Of a DNA stretch of 64,000 nucleotides, positions 9,795 to 20,990 are shown piece after piece. Under the pieces are notes generated by a model, which was not told the origin of the DNA, made no database searches, and saw only the letters and a list, made by a program, of their open reading frames with translations. Position numbers and translations under genes: made by a program. This DNA comes from Euclidia mi (lineage: Eukaryota > Arthropoda > Insecta > Lepidoptera > Erebidae). Location: the NCBI GenBank assembly GCA_944739405.2, contig OX123187.2, positions 75,376,450 to 75,440,449 on the forward strand, written 5' to 3'. Each line of letters starts with the position of its first letter. Positions within the stretch are counted from its first letter, which is position 1.

Positions 9795-10996
9795 ATGCCG
9801 GTTATGCCAAAGGAAGAAACCGAAGGATTGCGTACCAGGAACATGCGCCAGCAAGACCTGGACCAGAGACTCTTTCTAAAACGTTCCTTCTCCCTTGTCT
9901 GGTGGACCAAGCGACTCCGCGGCTGCAGTGGAGCCTGTAAGTGCAACACACTCCGTGACGGTGCCCGACATCGCGGCTCTGATGGCATTCATGCAGGAGC
10001 AGGCTCGCCGTCAAGAAGAGCATGTGCGCTGCCTGGAGGAACAGCTCCAGCGCAATAAGGAGGAGCACGCGCGCCATCAAGAGGAGCAGGCACGTCGTCA
10101 AGAGGAGCACGCGTGCCGCCTAGAAGAACAGCTGGTGCTCATGAAGGATCTCAGCGCCGCTGTGGGGAAGGACTTGAAGGTGGTTAAGGAAGAGCTCCAG
10201 CAGCACGAGGCTCGTATCAGCGACGTGGAGAAGCTCGTACACGACCATCACGAGACCTGTGTCGCTGAAGTGGAGAAGAGATTGCGTGGGCTCGGGTCCA
10301 ACGAAATGACATCTGCGGCTGTAGCGCCCTCGCCTCGTGGGTTTAAGGTTCCGCCATTTGATGGCTCGTCATCATGGTCAGCATACAAGATCCAATTTGA
10401 GGCTGTGATGCGATCGAATGGGTGGACCAAAGAGCAGGCCTTAACTGCCTTAACCTTGGGCCTTCGTGATCGAGCCTTGACGGTGTTGGAGACACTCGGG
10501 CAAGATGTCTCCTATGAAAAGCTCCTGGAGGCGTTGGAGGCGACATACGGTGACGTGCACCTAGAACATGTGTATCGTGCTCAGCTGAAGGATAGGACAC
10601 AACGCACCAGAGAAACTCTGCAGCAGTGGGCTCTGGAAGTGGAAAAGCTGGTCAGGAAGGCATACCAGTCGTCGCCTGCGCTGATAGATGGAGACCTCGT
10701 ACAGGCATTTACGGATGGAATCCGCGACCTGGAAGTTAGAGCAGCGGTAAGACTTGGGCACTTCAAGAACCTGAAGGTCGCCTTAGCCCACGCTCTGGAG
10801 GTGGAAGCAGTACGACGTGACGAGCGAAGTCATCGCATCAGGTAAGTTGTATCGTCACCTCGGTGCTACAACTGCGGGAAAATAGGCCATATCCGCTTGA
10901 GCTGCCCAAAGCGTAGGCAGCCTGGTGGCACCCTGTCTCCACCAAAAGGCTCGCCTGCTGTGCCTGCCAGGGAGCGAGAGCAGGGAAACGAGTAGA
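9795..10996 (+). pseudogene. gag: Gypsy-1 gag (broken)
   Basis: Structural protein of the retrotransposon particle. The likely start is ATG 9795; a frameshift near 9880-9895 moves reading to the frame that is open at 9895-10845. That part has a Gln/Glu/Arg-rich coiled coil built on repeats such as RRQEEH and RLEEQL (10000-10130), then a capsid-like region beginning near FKVPPFDG (10340). A TAA at 10843-10845 interrupts it. In the same frame just beyond lies a CCHC zinc knuckle (C-x2-C-x4-H-x4-C, 10864-10905), then TAG at 10996. The knuckle shows that the TAA is a lesion and not the natural end. Confidence 0.85.
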
Positions 10997-11015
10997 AGCC
11001 AGGACTGCTGGGCGG

Positions 11016-12124
11016 GTGTTGGCTGGTAATGGAAGAGCCCCAAGTATCTCGATCTCGCAATCATGTGACGGGAACAGCCTGATCATTGAAGGCGAAATTA
11101 ATAGAACACCATGCAAGCTGACGTTAGACACGGGTGCTTCTCGGACAGTCGTCGGTTTCCATCTGGCAAGACGGGTTCTTCGGGGCTGCTTCAGGAACAA
11201 TGAATTTGTGAATCTGAGAACAGCTACCGGTCAGCACATAACCGTCCGAGTGAAATGGATCTGAAGCTAGGCAACAATGTTTACCGTTACAAAGTTATCG
11301 TGGCCGATATAGTGGACGACTGCATCTTGGGCCTAGACTTCATGCGGAAGCATCGCTGTGAGATCGATGTTAACCTGGGAGTGTTGAAGTGTGGCTTAGA
11401 AGACGTCTTCATGGAAGGTGCAACTACAGGAAAAGTGTACTGTCTGAAGAATGTCATTCTTCAGCCACGGTCCGAAATGGTTGTACCAGTTTGTCTACCA
11501 GAGAATTCGGGTCAGGGGAACCGTTGCGTACTTATAGAAGGCGTAGAGAAAGATGCATCTTGGAAGATTGCTCGAACCTTGGTAAGGGGTGCCAAAGTTT
11601 CATCAGTACGCGCACTGAATGCAAATGACAAGGGAGTGTTGCTCAAGAAAGGGACGGAATTGGGCACCTACGAAGGAGTGGCTTGGATGCGTAGATGTCA
11701 AGAGCAACCTACCAGCGCCAAAGTTCAAGGTACACGATTCGACGTGTCTTCACTTTTAGAGAACTGCCAAAGTACCCTGTCGGAAGAAGAGAAGACCAAG
11801 GCTCAGAAGATGTTGAACCGGTTCGCCGATATTTTCTCGACCAGTGATACCGACATAGGGAAGACAGCACTAGTCCAGCACAAAATAAACACGGGAAGTG
11901 AAGCACCGATTCGCCAGAGGCCAAGACGTGTGCCAGTGGCACGAGAACGAGAAGTGGAAGCCATGATCGACGGTATGGTGAAAGAAGGCATAATCGAGCC
12001 TTCGTCCAGCCCGTGGTGCTCTCCGGTGGTGTTAGTTAAGAAGAAGGATGGCAGTATGCGCTTCTGTGTAGACTACCGCCGATTAAATGACATCACGAAG
12101 AAGGACAGCTACCCACTGCCTAAG
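11016..12124 (+). pseudogene. pol: Gypsy-1 pol, part 1: protease and start of reverse transcriptase
   Basis: Aspartic protease with LDTGAS at 11124-11141, then a frameshift near 11255-11264. The partner motif ILGLDF follows near 11325-11342 in the next frame. Reverse transcriptase begins with KEGIIEPSSSPWCSP (about 11980-12025) and FCVDYRRLN (about 12063-12090). At 12124 the frame is cut by a MITE; it resumes in the same frame at 12389. Gag and protease lie in different frames, which is common for gypsy, but the junction is too damaged to infer a programmed shift. Confidence 0.9.
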
Positions 12125-12385
12125 GCTGCTTTCAGAGTGACGCGCGCGGCATGCGCCGTCGGCCAGCGCGTCTCAAACAGCGCGTTTGGCGCGCGGACCA
12201 CTGTGAAACGAGTTTGCGTTTCTCTTTGCAATGTATGAAGCTTCGGCAGCGCTGGCCGCCGGCGCGCGTCTCACACGCGGCGCGTTTTAACTGTGTGACT
12301 ATGAAACGCTACTACTAATCTAGTGTAATTGTAAGCGCGCGCGTGTGGCCAGCGCCGGTGAAACGCGTGACTCTGAAACCAGCCA
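12125..12385. mobile_element. GC-rich MITE inserted in the Gypsy-1 reverse transcriptase
   Basis: 261 bases with inverted ends: GCTGCTTTCAGAGT at the left and the complement of GGCTGGTTTCAGAGT at the right. A 3-base duplication AAG (12122-12124 and 12386-12388) flanks it. Outside the insertion the reverse transcriptase frame continues with no residue lost, which fixes the insert at 264 bases including the duplication. The interior is rich in GCGCGC and has no coding capacity. The 3-base duplication may point to PIF/Harbinger, but AAG is not the usual TWA. TAA/AAA is an alternative reading. Confidence 0.85.
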
Positions 12386-12388
12386 AAG

Positions 12389-12524
12389 ATCGATGACACA
12401 CTGGATACGCTGACGGGGATGAAGTGGTTTTTCACCTTAGATCTAAAGAGTGGCTACTGGCAGGTGGAAATAGATCCTCGAGACAAGGAGAAGACGGCAT
12501 TCTCCACAGGCAAAGGATTGTGGC
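12389..12524 (+). pseudogene. pol: Gypsy-1 pol, part 2: reverse transcriptase segment
   Basis: Continues the polymerase domain with FTLDLKSGYWQVEI (about 12430-12471), which contains the first catalytic aspartate, and KTAFSTGKG. The frame is then cut by the BEL insertion, whose target duplication GTGGC is 12520-12524. Reading resumes at 17931. Confidence 0.92.
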
Positions 12525-13035
12525 TGGTTCGGCTTTACACCGAAACCGTAGGCGACTTGGGAAGGATTAATGGAATGGACTGTATTAGGGCGAGTTCTGG
12601 GTCGCCTAGAAAGGAATAAGGGAAGAGGAGATGGATACGGGAGGAGGTGATTGAGTGGGTATAGGATATTTCAAGGATGGAAGGCACTTACCTTATACAG
12701 CCTTCTTCGTTTCTTTTCCTCCTGGTGTAATATTTCTCCTCGTGATGCAGCTGATTGTTTACGCTTCAATTCACCGTCACTCCCACTTGCGAGCGGTTTA
12801 TATAATCACATACAACGGTGCGGCGCGGTACGGTATAGAGACGGCGTTCTTAGCGAGCGGAATGTTCTAGACTGTCACTCGCGTCGACGAATCGCGTCGA
12901 CGAATCAGGCGAAGGCAGTGCCTCTTCCAGGGAGTGGGATAGAGCGGTTCGGAAATATGGTATCGCTCGCACTAGGCGTGGAACGATTGATCTTGATGCG
13001 ATTAGTTATGGATAGGAAGGTAGATGGCGCTACCA
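12525..13035 (-). repeat. BEL 3' LTR
   Basis: 511 bases, starting TGG and ending CCA on the plus strand. It is nearly identical to 17417-17925, with an extra short stretch at about 12730-12741. On the minus strand the purine-rich tract CCGGGGGGGATA (13036-13047) precedes it, as expected for second-strand priming. Confidence 0.93.
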
Positions 13036-13250
13036 TATCCCCCCGGCCCTAAAGGGTTGCCTTTAAAAAAAATAAAATTGAACTTAGCTATGTTGGGTGT
13101 ACTACCGCATAACCCATCAATAGGCTAAGACAGCGATATGACAATAAAATTAATCTAAATTAAATTTAGCGAAAACTACAAACGCAATAATAGCGAAAAC
13201 TACTAACTAAATACTTAAACTAAGAGGTAGGTCCAACTTCAGGCTAGATC

Positions 13251-13550
13251 TCACTGAGTTGGAAGCGGACGCGAGTTGATCAGTGCCTCGACTTGTGCAA
13301 GGACAGTTAAAGGCTCTTCGTAAGAGAGGATCTGTTGACCTATAACTTTGAAGAGATGCGTTTTAATTACTTTGACCATGCTTGCCCAACATCCACCGAA
13401 ATGTGGTGATGCTGGTGGAATAAACTTCCAGTCAATATGATTTATGGAAAGTTCTTCCTGAAGACGAGTACGATAACCCGCGACGTGATTGAAACAAGTA
13501 GCGGGAACAAGTTCGATCAATTTACTAACGCGGTTGGCGACAAAAGTCTG
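13251..13550 (-). pseudogene. pol: BEL pol C-terminal remnant: end of RNase H and part of integrase
   Basis: Reading leftwards after the TAG at 13551-13553, the frame continues with the RNase H tail (TFVANRVSK, FNHVAGY). It then passes at about 13470 straight into late integrase sequence (WKFIPPASPHFGG and EALINSRPL). In Pao elements several hundred residues separate these motifs. The integrase zinc finger and the first two catalytic aspartates are therefore deleted. The C-terminal integrase portion is also missing between 13251 and the 3' LTR. Confidence 0.85.
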
Positions 13551-15894
13551 CTAGCGGTGAAGAGAAGAACGAATCCAAGCGAGCACTACTTTGGAGTCGG
13601 AAAATGCGTATAATTTATTAATGGGGTAGTGGGGCAAAACTGTGTCTTGAACCTTGCGGAGCAACTGAGACAGCAGAAGGGCCGCGCAAAACTCCAGTCT
13701 CGCAACCGAAATGGTTTTAACAGGCGAGACCTTAGACTTGGCACAAACTAACTGCACCGAGTAGTTAGAACCAATGCGGACTTGCAGATATACGACTCCG
13801 CCGTAAGCACGCTCGCTGGCGTCAGCGAAACCTATTAAGTTGACGGTACATCCATCTACCAACCCAAGATGACGCGGAATAAACTTGATTGAGCGCGGTA
13901 AGCTCAATACAAAACTGGCCCCAAGCGGCGACAATATGGTCAGGAAGTGTTTCATCCCACTCGCACTTTGACAGCCAAAGCTCTTTGATCAAGAGCTTGG
14001 CGTACAAAATTGTGGGAGCCACAAAACCCATTATGTCCCATAGTCGAGCCACTGTGGATAGCATAGTGCGTTTGGTGCACTTATCATCTGGTGGTGAGAC
14101 GTCAAACCGAAAACTATCGCAGGATTTGTCCCAGCGTAAACCGAGAACCTTATGCGGTACAGACTTCTCAAACTCAATGTCTGGAGAAGCCTTATGAGAA
14201 TCTGGTATGCGTGCGAGAACCTCCTTAGAGTTGCTTGTCCATTTGACAAGATCAAACTGGCCTCGCTTGAAAAGCTGAATAAGCTCTTCACAAAGCGAAA
14301 TTGCTAGCGGAGCGGATATGACACTACAGGCAATGTCATCCATGTACAAAGCGGAAGTGGCAACAGCCGCTGCGGCGGGAAAGTGATCGCCTTCATCAGC
14401 GATCAACTGGCGAACAACTCGTAACGCGTGATATGGGCTAGACTTGAGTCCAAAGCAAACACGATTGAACTGATACACAGATAAAGGTTCTTTCTTGTCA
14501 AAACGATAAAAGACCCGTTGAAATCTACGGTCAGATTCGCGAACGCCGATATTGAGGAACATTTGGCGGCAATCAGCTGACAGAGCGATTTGGAAAAGAC
14601 GAAACTTTATTATGATGTTAAATAAATCACCCTGTAGATTGGGGCCGGCATGCAAAATGTCATTAATCGACTGACCCGATGTAGTCTTACAACTAGCGTC
14701 TAAAACCACACGAAGTTTAGTAGAGGTTTTATCTTCGCGAACTACGCCGTGATGCGCGATATAATATGAGGGCAGAGAGTTGCCCTCGTTGTTTACAACT
14801 ACACTCAAAAAACCTTTATCTATGTAGTCACGAATGACGTCATTATAGGCGCTGCGTAACTTAGGTGATGCATCAAGTTTACGTTCCAAACAATGGAAAC
14901 GTCTGAGCGCAGCAGCGTACGAGTCGCCTAACGAATAAGGGTCACCACAGAATGGCAACGCCACAACGTATCTGCCACTGTCGTCACGAACAGTGGTAGC
15001 GCGGAAATGTTCTTCACACTCGAGATCTTTATGGCTCATCGAGGGCGGTGCGGTAACCTCTTCAAGCTCCCAAAATCGCTTGAGAAGAGAGTCAATATTG
15101 TTTTCTTGAAGAACAGAACAACAGCAAGACGTAACGTATTGAGAAGTATGTAATGTAGGTACGGTACCCATAATCACATACCCGAATACCGTCTCAATAG
15201 CGGGCGGTAAGTTATTTTGCTCACTACGTACCACTTTAGTAAGTAGCAAGTGCGGGAATATTGCGGCTCCGATCAAAACATCAATGTCTGCCGGATTCGC
15301 AAACTCCGAATCCGCTAGTGGTAATGACTCGAGATGTGTGAGGAGCGACACGTCCACATTAGCGTTTGGCAACGTGTCTGTAATACGTTCCACGATAAGC
15401 GAAGAAATGTTAAAATTAATGTCCCTATTAAAACGCGAATGTATTTTAATATCTACGGAACCTTTGCAATGTTTTTCTGATCCGCCTATCCCTCGGATTA
15501 TTGAGTTCGTATTTTTAAAGTTATTCCATAATCCGAGGCGTTTGAACAATTCTAACGTTATTAAATTGGTCTGAGATGCGCTATCTAGCAGACAACGTAC
15601 CATGTGCGGCGACCCATTGACATCATATATGATAACTTGCGCTGTCGCTAACAGTACCGTCTTAGACGCCATACATGGCGGCCTAGCACTGCTCTGATCA
15701 CTACAAGCGCGCGAAGGCCGTCCGCGCGTGCGTGCCGCCCGCGCAATGGATGTCGTACACAACGATATCTCATTATTGCGAGGCGTGGAAGGCGCAGATA
15801 CCGTGTTCTGCACTTGCGTGAGTGTGTCAAGGTTAGCGGCTTGACTTGACAACCGGTTATTTTTATCAAAATGTAACAGTGTATGATGTTTTTG
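13551..15894 (-). pseudogene. pol: BEL pol: protease, reverse transcriptase, RNase H (broken)
   Basis: Protease carries LLDSASQTN (about 15570-15600). Reverse transcriptase covers about 15000-14150 and has the catalytic LYMDDI at about 14332-14352. RNase H has GFADAS (about 13820), VARLEF and AFSDSKVVLAW. The long frame 15852-13822 shifts near 13880-13900; RNase H is then read at 13955-13551, ending at TAG 13551-13553 where a conserved tryptophan is expected. Upstream the frame joins gag across the TAA at 15895-15897. Confidence 0.9.
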
Positions 15895-17091
15895 TTAACA
15901 CGTGCGACATCTCGTTCTACTGGAACAATTACTCGTTTTATGTTTTATGCTTAAGCAATTAATGCAAGCTTTGTTATCTTTAACGCTTTTAAAACGAGCA
16001 ATTGGATTTAAATCATTAAAGGTGGGACACTTATAGTAATGGTCGTGCACTATATTACTGCACAGACACTTCTGTGAATTATTACTATTAGATTCCGAAC
16101 ATGTTACGTAAGATTGTGGATTAGGGACTGAGTTATTATTACTATTTCGCGATTTATTCAACCTTTGTTTGTTGTTGTTAGTGTTAGACGGGCCAGGTGA
16201 ACCAGACTGCGTATTATGAAATATTCGACACTGATCTTTGATGAACGAAATAAAACTATCTAGTGTAGGTATTTTATTATTGCGTTCCGTCATCTCGAAT
16301 GCGCGAATTGTATCAGTGTCAAACTTTTTTAAAGCGAGTTGAAGCAACATAAAGTCGGAAAGATCTTCTAATTTTAAATTCCTAAGAGAATTAACCGCGG
16401 TTACGAAGTTATCAATAAACAGCTGGAAATTCGAGACAGACGCGTTGCTGGACAGTTTGAGATTTAAAGCTTGGTCAAAGTACGTAGACGCTAGGACGCG
16501 CGTGTCTTGATATCTGTCAAGTAGTGACTGAAATATGACCTGATAATTCTCAGCACTGGGTGTGACACCTGCAAATACGGACTGGGCCTTCGGTGACAGT
16601 TTACCTATTAAATAGTACAACCTGTCAGCATCTGTCAGAGAACCATTATCGTGCACTGTAGACTTAAAACTTGCATAGAATAACGGCCAATTTCGTATAT
16701 CTCCGTCAAACGACATAATCTCGATTGGCGGTAATCTCGGTTTGCGGGCAACGGGCTCTGCCGAACATTTACCCTCCAATTGCGATTGTATACGCTTAAT
16801 AATACAATAAAGATCTTCGAATGAGGTATACGCCTGATAGTTCGGTTTTTCATCAGGATTGATAGAAAGTAATCTTGCGTTTTAATCGTCTAACAACCTA
16901 TGAAAATCTGTTCGAATACTATCTACTGTTGTACAATAACTGAGAAATGCTTCGCTATTACTGTCAGACATAGATGCGGTTTTTGATCGTTCATAGATAT
17001 TTTGAATGCGCTCAAATAAAATATTGCGTTTTGCTTCTAAGATTGTCATCTCTTTGTCTTCCGACATGCGTGACTTCTTTTGTTGTGACAT
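15895..17091 (-). pseudogene. gag: BEL gag (broken)
   Basis: It starts at ATG 17091 with a lysine-rich segment, then TAA at 16882-16884. The same frame continues to 15895. The central region has the Pao-type gag pattern MSFDGDIRNWPLFYASFK (about 16655-16715). A cysteine/histidine-rich nucleic-acid-binding part lies near 16050-15900 (CINCLSIKHKTSNC, CRTC). The TAA at 15895-15897 falls inside the conserved C-rich/KHHTLLH junction, so gag and pol were once one frame. Confidence 0.87.
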
Positions 17092-17416
17092 GCTTACGTA
17101 AGTATAAGCTAATGAGAACGAAACAAAATAAGAATATCTAATGTATCTATTATTTTACCTAAGTAGGCAACACTTTAGAGCTGAGGAAATAAAAGTTGAT
17201 TGAAATATGAGATTTATAAGACAACTATGATAGTTGCAGAAATAATAATTTAATAAGTAGGTAGCTACATAAAAGTTTACCTACTAATGCGGGCGGAAAT
17301 AACCATGTGACGGTTATGTGAATATATTAGGAGTATAGCTAGGTGCTATAACTGCCTAGGTATAGCGGTATAACGTATAAAACGTAAATAAATCCGACTC
17401 GTATGGATCAAAAAAA

Positions 17417-17925
17417 TGGCTCGGCTTTACACCGAAACCGTAGGGTTCTAGGCGACTTGGGAAGGATTAATGGAATGGACTTTATTAGGGCGAGTTCTGG
17501 GTCGCCTAGAAAGGAATAAGGGAAGAGGAGATGGATACGGGAGGAGGTGATTGAGTGGGTATAGGATATTTCAAGGATGGAAGGCACTTACCTTATACAG
17601 CCTTCTTCGTTTCTTTTCCTCCTGGTGTTTCGTGATGCAGCTGATTGTTTACGCTTCAATTCACCGTCACTCCCACTTGCGAGCGGTTTATATAATCACA
17701 TACAACGGTGCGGCGCGGTACGGTATCGAGACGGCGTTCTTAGCGAGCGGAATGTTCTAGACTGTCACTGGCGTCGACGAATCGCGTCGACGAATCAGGC
17801 GAAGGCAGTGCCTCTTCCAGGGAGTGGGATAGAGCGGGACGGAAATATGGTATCGCTCGCACTAGGCGTGGAACGATTGATCTTGATGCGATTAGTTATG
17901 GATAGGAAGGTAGATGGCGCTACCA
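17417..17925 (-). repeat. BEL 5' LTR
   Basis: 509 bases, the partner of 12525-13035. On the minus strand a TATA box (TATATAAA) lies at about 17687-17694. I could not identify the primer-binding tRNA from the sequence just inside it (17380-17416). Confidence 0.93.
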
Positions 17926-18795
17926 GTGGCAATTTAACGTCATGCCCTTTGGATTGTGCAACGCTCCGGCTACTTTTGAGAGACTGATGGAGTGAGTGCT
18001 TATGGGATTGATTGGAGAAGCCTGCCTGGTCTACTTGGATGACATCATCATCGTGGGGCGCACCTTCCAGGATTACCTTCGAAACTTGGAGCAAGTGCTG
18101 TCAAAGATACGAGGAGCTAATTTGAAGCTGAGTCTGAAGAAATGCACGTTATTCAAACGGCAAGTGAACTTTCTAGGACATGTGGTCTCGGAGAAAGGTA
18201 TTCAAACCAATCCGGATAAGATCATTGCCGTGAAGGAATGGCCAGTTCCAGAGAACAAAACGCAGCTCAGAGCATTCCTCGGATTATGCTCCTATTATCG
18301 ACGGTTTGTGAAGAACTTTGCTGACATTGCTCGACCTCTTCATAAGCTCACCGAAGACAGAGTACAGTTTTATTAGAATGAGAGCTGTGACGTTGCATTC
18401 CAGAAGCTCAAGGAACATCTGTGTACTGCACCTATTCTAGGCTGCCCTGACAATGAGCATGAATTCATAGTTGACACAGATGCCAGTAACACCGGAATGC
18501 TGTCACAGAGGAAGGGTGATCAAGAAGTTGTTATAGCATACTTCAGCAAGGCCTTATCCAAACCTGAAAGAAACTACTGCGTCACCCGGCGGGAACTCTT
18601 GGCTGTAGTAAAGACATTGCAGTATTTCAACAAATATTTGTTGGGGCGTAAATTCCACCTGCGAACCGACCACGCTGCGCTGAAATTGCTACTTCAATTT
18701 AAGGACCCAGAAGGACAAGTGGCCAGATGGATTGAACTACTGTAAGAGTTTGATTCTGTCAGCATCGCAGCGGCAAGTCTCATGGTAACGCAGAT
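17926..18795 (+). pseudogene. pol: Gypsy-1 pol, part 3: reverse transcriptase active site and RNase H
   Basis: After the BEL, reading resumes with FNVMPFGLCNAPATF (17931 on). TGA at 17993-17995 interrupts it; then comes the catalytic VYLDDIII (about 18029-18052). TAG at 18374-18376 precedes the connection region. RNase H shows VDTDASNTG (about 18472-18498, with a small in-frame deletion after it), RRELLAVV and LRTDHAALK. TAA follows at 18743-18745 and indels break the junction to integrase. Confidence 0.92.
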
Positions 18796-18799
18796 TATC

Positions 18800-20308
18800 G
18801 CGTAGGCCGTGTCCCGACCAGTTCAAGCACTGTACCCGACAGGAAGCAAAGCAGGCAGCCCTAGTGAGGATGTTGAAGACGGATCTTAGCGACGAATTGA
18901 AAGAAGCTTTGCAGAGTGCTCATCAAGACGACAAGGACGTACAGCTGATTCTCAAATGGAAGAAATCAGGCGCTCCAAGGCCCAAATGGAGTGATATCGC
19001 AGCAATGAGCCCTATCACCAAAGATTATTGGGCACAGTGGGAAAGCTTGGTTGTCCAGGATAGAGTTCTGTGCCGCAAATGGGAAAACGCTCGAGGTAAC
19101 CAGTGCCATTTGCAAATGGTAGTGCCCAAAACTAAGGTGCCGGAAGTCTTGCAGCCTTATCACAATGGTGCTTCGGGAGGTCACATGGGAATGAAGAAGA
19201 CCCTTACTAAGAGCCGAGAGCGGTTTTATTGGCTCTACTCTCGGGGTGACGTCGAGGATTGGTGCCGCAAATGTACAAGTTGTGCGGCTGTGAAGTGGCC
19301 ACACACTCGTAGCAGAGGTGCATTAAAGGTGTACAATGTGGGAGCCCCATGTGAGCGCATAGCGTTGGATGTAGCTGGGCCGTTTCCAGAGAGCCAGGAC
19401 GGAAATAAAAACTTCTTGGTTGTGATGGATTACTTCACGAAGTGGCCTGAAGTGTTTGCAATCCCAAATCAAAAAGCTACCATATTGGCCGATATGCTGG
19501 TGCATTAAGTCTTCTGTCGGTTCGGGGTGCCCTTGGAAATCCACAGTGATCAAGGCCGGAACTTCGAATTTGAGGTGTTCAAGGAGACTTGTCGCATGAT
19601 GGGTGCACATAAAACCTGGACCACGGCTTATCATCCGCAATCAGATGGCAAGGTTGAACGATTCAGCCAATCCTTGGAAAGGTACCAGGCGAAGGTCCTA
19701 GAGAGCAAACAAAGAGATTGGGACAAGTATATCCAACCATTTCTCCTGTCATATCGCAGTGCGGTCCACGAAACAAAAGGAATAATACCAGCTTTTGCCA
19801 ATTTCGGTAGAGAACTACGTTTACCTGCAGACTTAATCACCGGTATTCCACCAGAATCTCCAAGCAATATAACGGATTATGCGACCAAGCTACGCAATAT
19901 AACGGATTACGCGACCGAGCTACGCAAGAAAATAAACAACGTATATGAGCACATCTGGGAATCTGGATAACAGATGTCCGAAAAGATGAAGACTCGCTAC
20001 GACCGGAAGGCGAACAACAAAGGCTTCGATGAGGGATCATTGGTGTGGCTTCATAACCCAGTACGAAGCAAAGGTAAATCGCCTAAGTTACAAGCCAGAT
20101 GAGACGGGCCATATCGCATAATTACCAGGATGAACACGTCGTTCATCCTGGTAATTATGTGATATGGCCTGTCTCATCTGGCTTGTAACTTAGGCGATTT
20201 ACACCTACCGAATCCAGAAGGGGCCAGGAGGTGCACCGAAGATAGTTGATGTGGACCGGTTGGCTCGTTACTATGGGGCCAACGATGTTCGAGACGAACA
20301 CGTTTAAG
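18800..20308 (+). pseudogene. pol: Gypsy-1 pol, part 4: integrase (broken)
   Basis: Joins cDNA to host DNA. The zinc-binding H-H-C-C is seen as the histidines around YHNGASGGHMG (about 19157-19190) and CRKCTSC (about 19265-19285). The catalytic aspartates lie in LDVAGPFP (about 19367) and HSDQGRN (about 19543), and the glutamate in KVERFSQSL (about 19651). In-frame stops are TAA 19506-19508, TAA 19968-19970 and TGA near 20101. The C-terminal region is disrupted by a 127-base fold-back (20075-20201). The frame resumes with VDVDRLARYYG and ends near 20308. Confidence 0.9.
20075..20201. repeat. 61-base-arm hairpin in the Gypsy-1 integrase
   Basis: The arm 20075-20135 is repeated in reverse at 20141-20201 around a 5-base loop. 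I count two mismatches. The right arm replaces normal integrase sequence. This looks like a local inverted duplication from template switching. Confidence 0.92.
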
Positions 20309-20318
20309 AGGGAGGCAG
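20306..20318 (+). promoter_or_regulatory. Gypsy-1 polypurine tract
   Basis: AAGAGGGAGGCAG directly precedes the 3' LTR start, the expected plus-strand primer position. Confidence 0.75.
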
Positions 20319-20712
20319 TGTTACGAATGGCGATATTTGAAAATAACGCCATCTATCGGTGAATGAGAGAACTAGAAGACATTTGATGTATCGGTGGTTT
20401 AAAGGTATTTCATCTACTCTCTACTAGATGGCGTTGCTGTATCGCCTGTTCGCGACTGCTACGAGAATATTTGCGGATATTTTGTGATCCGGCCGGTATA
20501 AGTACCGCGCGGACAGGCGAATCGACACAGTTCATTTGAATAAACGAAGCGATCAAGATCAGCGAAGGGAAGTGAGTCGGAAGTGTTTTCTAGTAGTGTG
20601 AAATAGTGTTTTATTAGAGTTTTATTAGTGTGTATAAGTGTTGTTGCTTGTAAAATAAAGTAAAGGTTAGTGGCATAGGAGTCTAATTTATCACCGAAGC
20701 CCAGCTCGTAAC
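20319..20712 (+). repeat. Gypsy-1 3' LTR
   Basis: It begins TGTTACGA and ends CTCGTAAC, about 394 bases. It has the inverted terminal dinucleotides expected of a gypsy LTR, with the last A substituted. Confidence 0.92.
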
Positions 20713-20729
20713 TATATGTATAGGACCTA

Positions 20730-20990
20730 AGTATCAGGTGACCGATTGATTGTCTCTGTGGTCCTGCGGTAGTGAATGCAAATAGTCTCGAGGTCAATTC
20801 CCGTGTCTAACAAAAAGTGATATTGGATTTTTCAGTCAAGAATTATCGAATAGATGCTCGGAGACTGGGAGTTGGCGGTGTTATGTCCCCGTGCCTTGGA
20901 AATCACGTTAATCTGTTGGTCCTGCACCCAATCTCTCTCCGGTCGTGTCGCTTGTGGCGTCCCATCGGACTATTGTAGTGAGGGAATAGC
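20730..20990 (+). mobile_element. tRNA-derived SINE
   Basis: The head has an A-box-like GTGGTCCTGCGGTAGTGAA (about 20758) and a B-box-like GAGGTCAATTCCCG (about 20791). A body follows with TGGATTTTTCAGTCAAGAATT and TCGGAGACTGGGAGTTGG, typical of lepidopteran tRNA SINEs. The short frames at 20854-21255 are not genes. Confidence 0.6.

Larger units (their letters stand above)
12525..17925 (-). mobile_element. BEL/Pao LTR retrotransposon nested in Gypsy-1
   Basis: The element reads on the minus strand and is bounded by LTRs at 17417-17925 (5') and 12525-13035 (3'). The host duplication GTGGC lies at 12520-12524 and 17926-17930. Gag and pol share one frame, with the Pao-type features of a DSAS-type protease, YMDD reverse transcriptase, RNase H and integrase. 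It contains nonsense codons, a frameshift and large integrase deletions, so it is dead. LTRs differ by about six substitutions and two indels in 510 bases, which indicates a younger insertion than the host Gypsy-1. Confidence 0.95.
9380..20712 (+). mobile_element. Ty3/gypsy LTR retrotransposon (Gypsy-1), with nested MITE and BEL
   Basis: The order is LTR, primer site, gag, protease, reverse transcriptase, RNase H, integrase, polypurine tract, LTR. That pol order is diagnostic of Ty3/gypsy. Removing the MITE (12125-12385) and the BEL (12525-17925), each with one copy of its target duplication, leaves about 5.7 kb, a normal length for the family. The coding region carries several nonsense and frameshift changes, so it is inactive. 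The 5' end lacks the first bases of the LTR, so no target duplication can be read. There is no envelope gene. Confidence 0.95.

Noticed and set aside
10248..11200. Multiple minus-strand frames over Gypsy-1 gag
   Set aside because: Antisense shadows of a GC-rich coding region.
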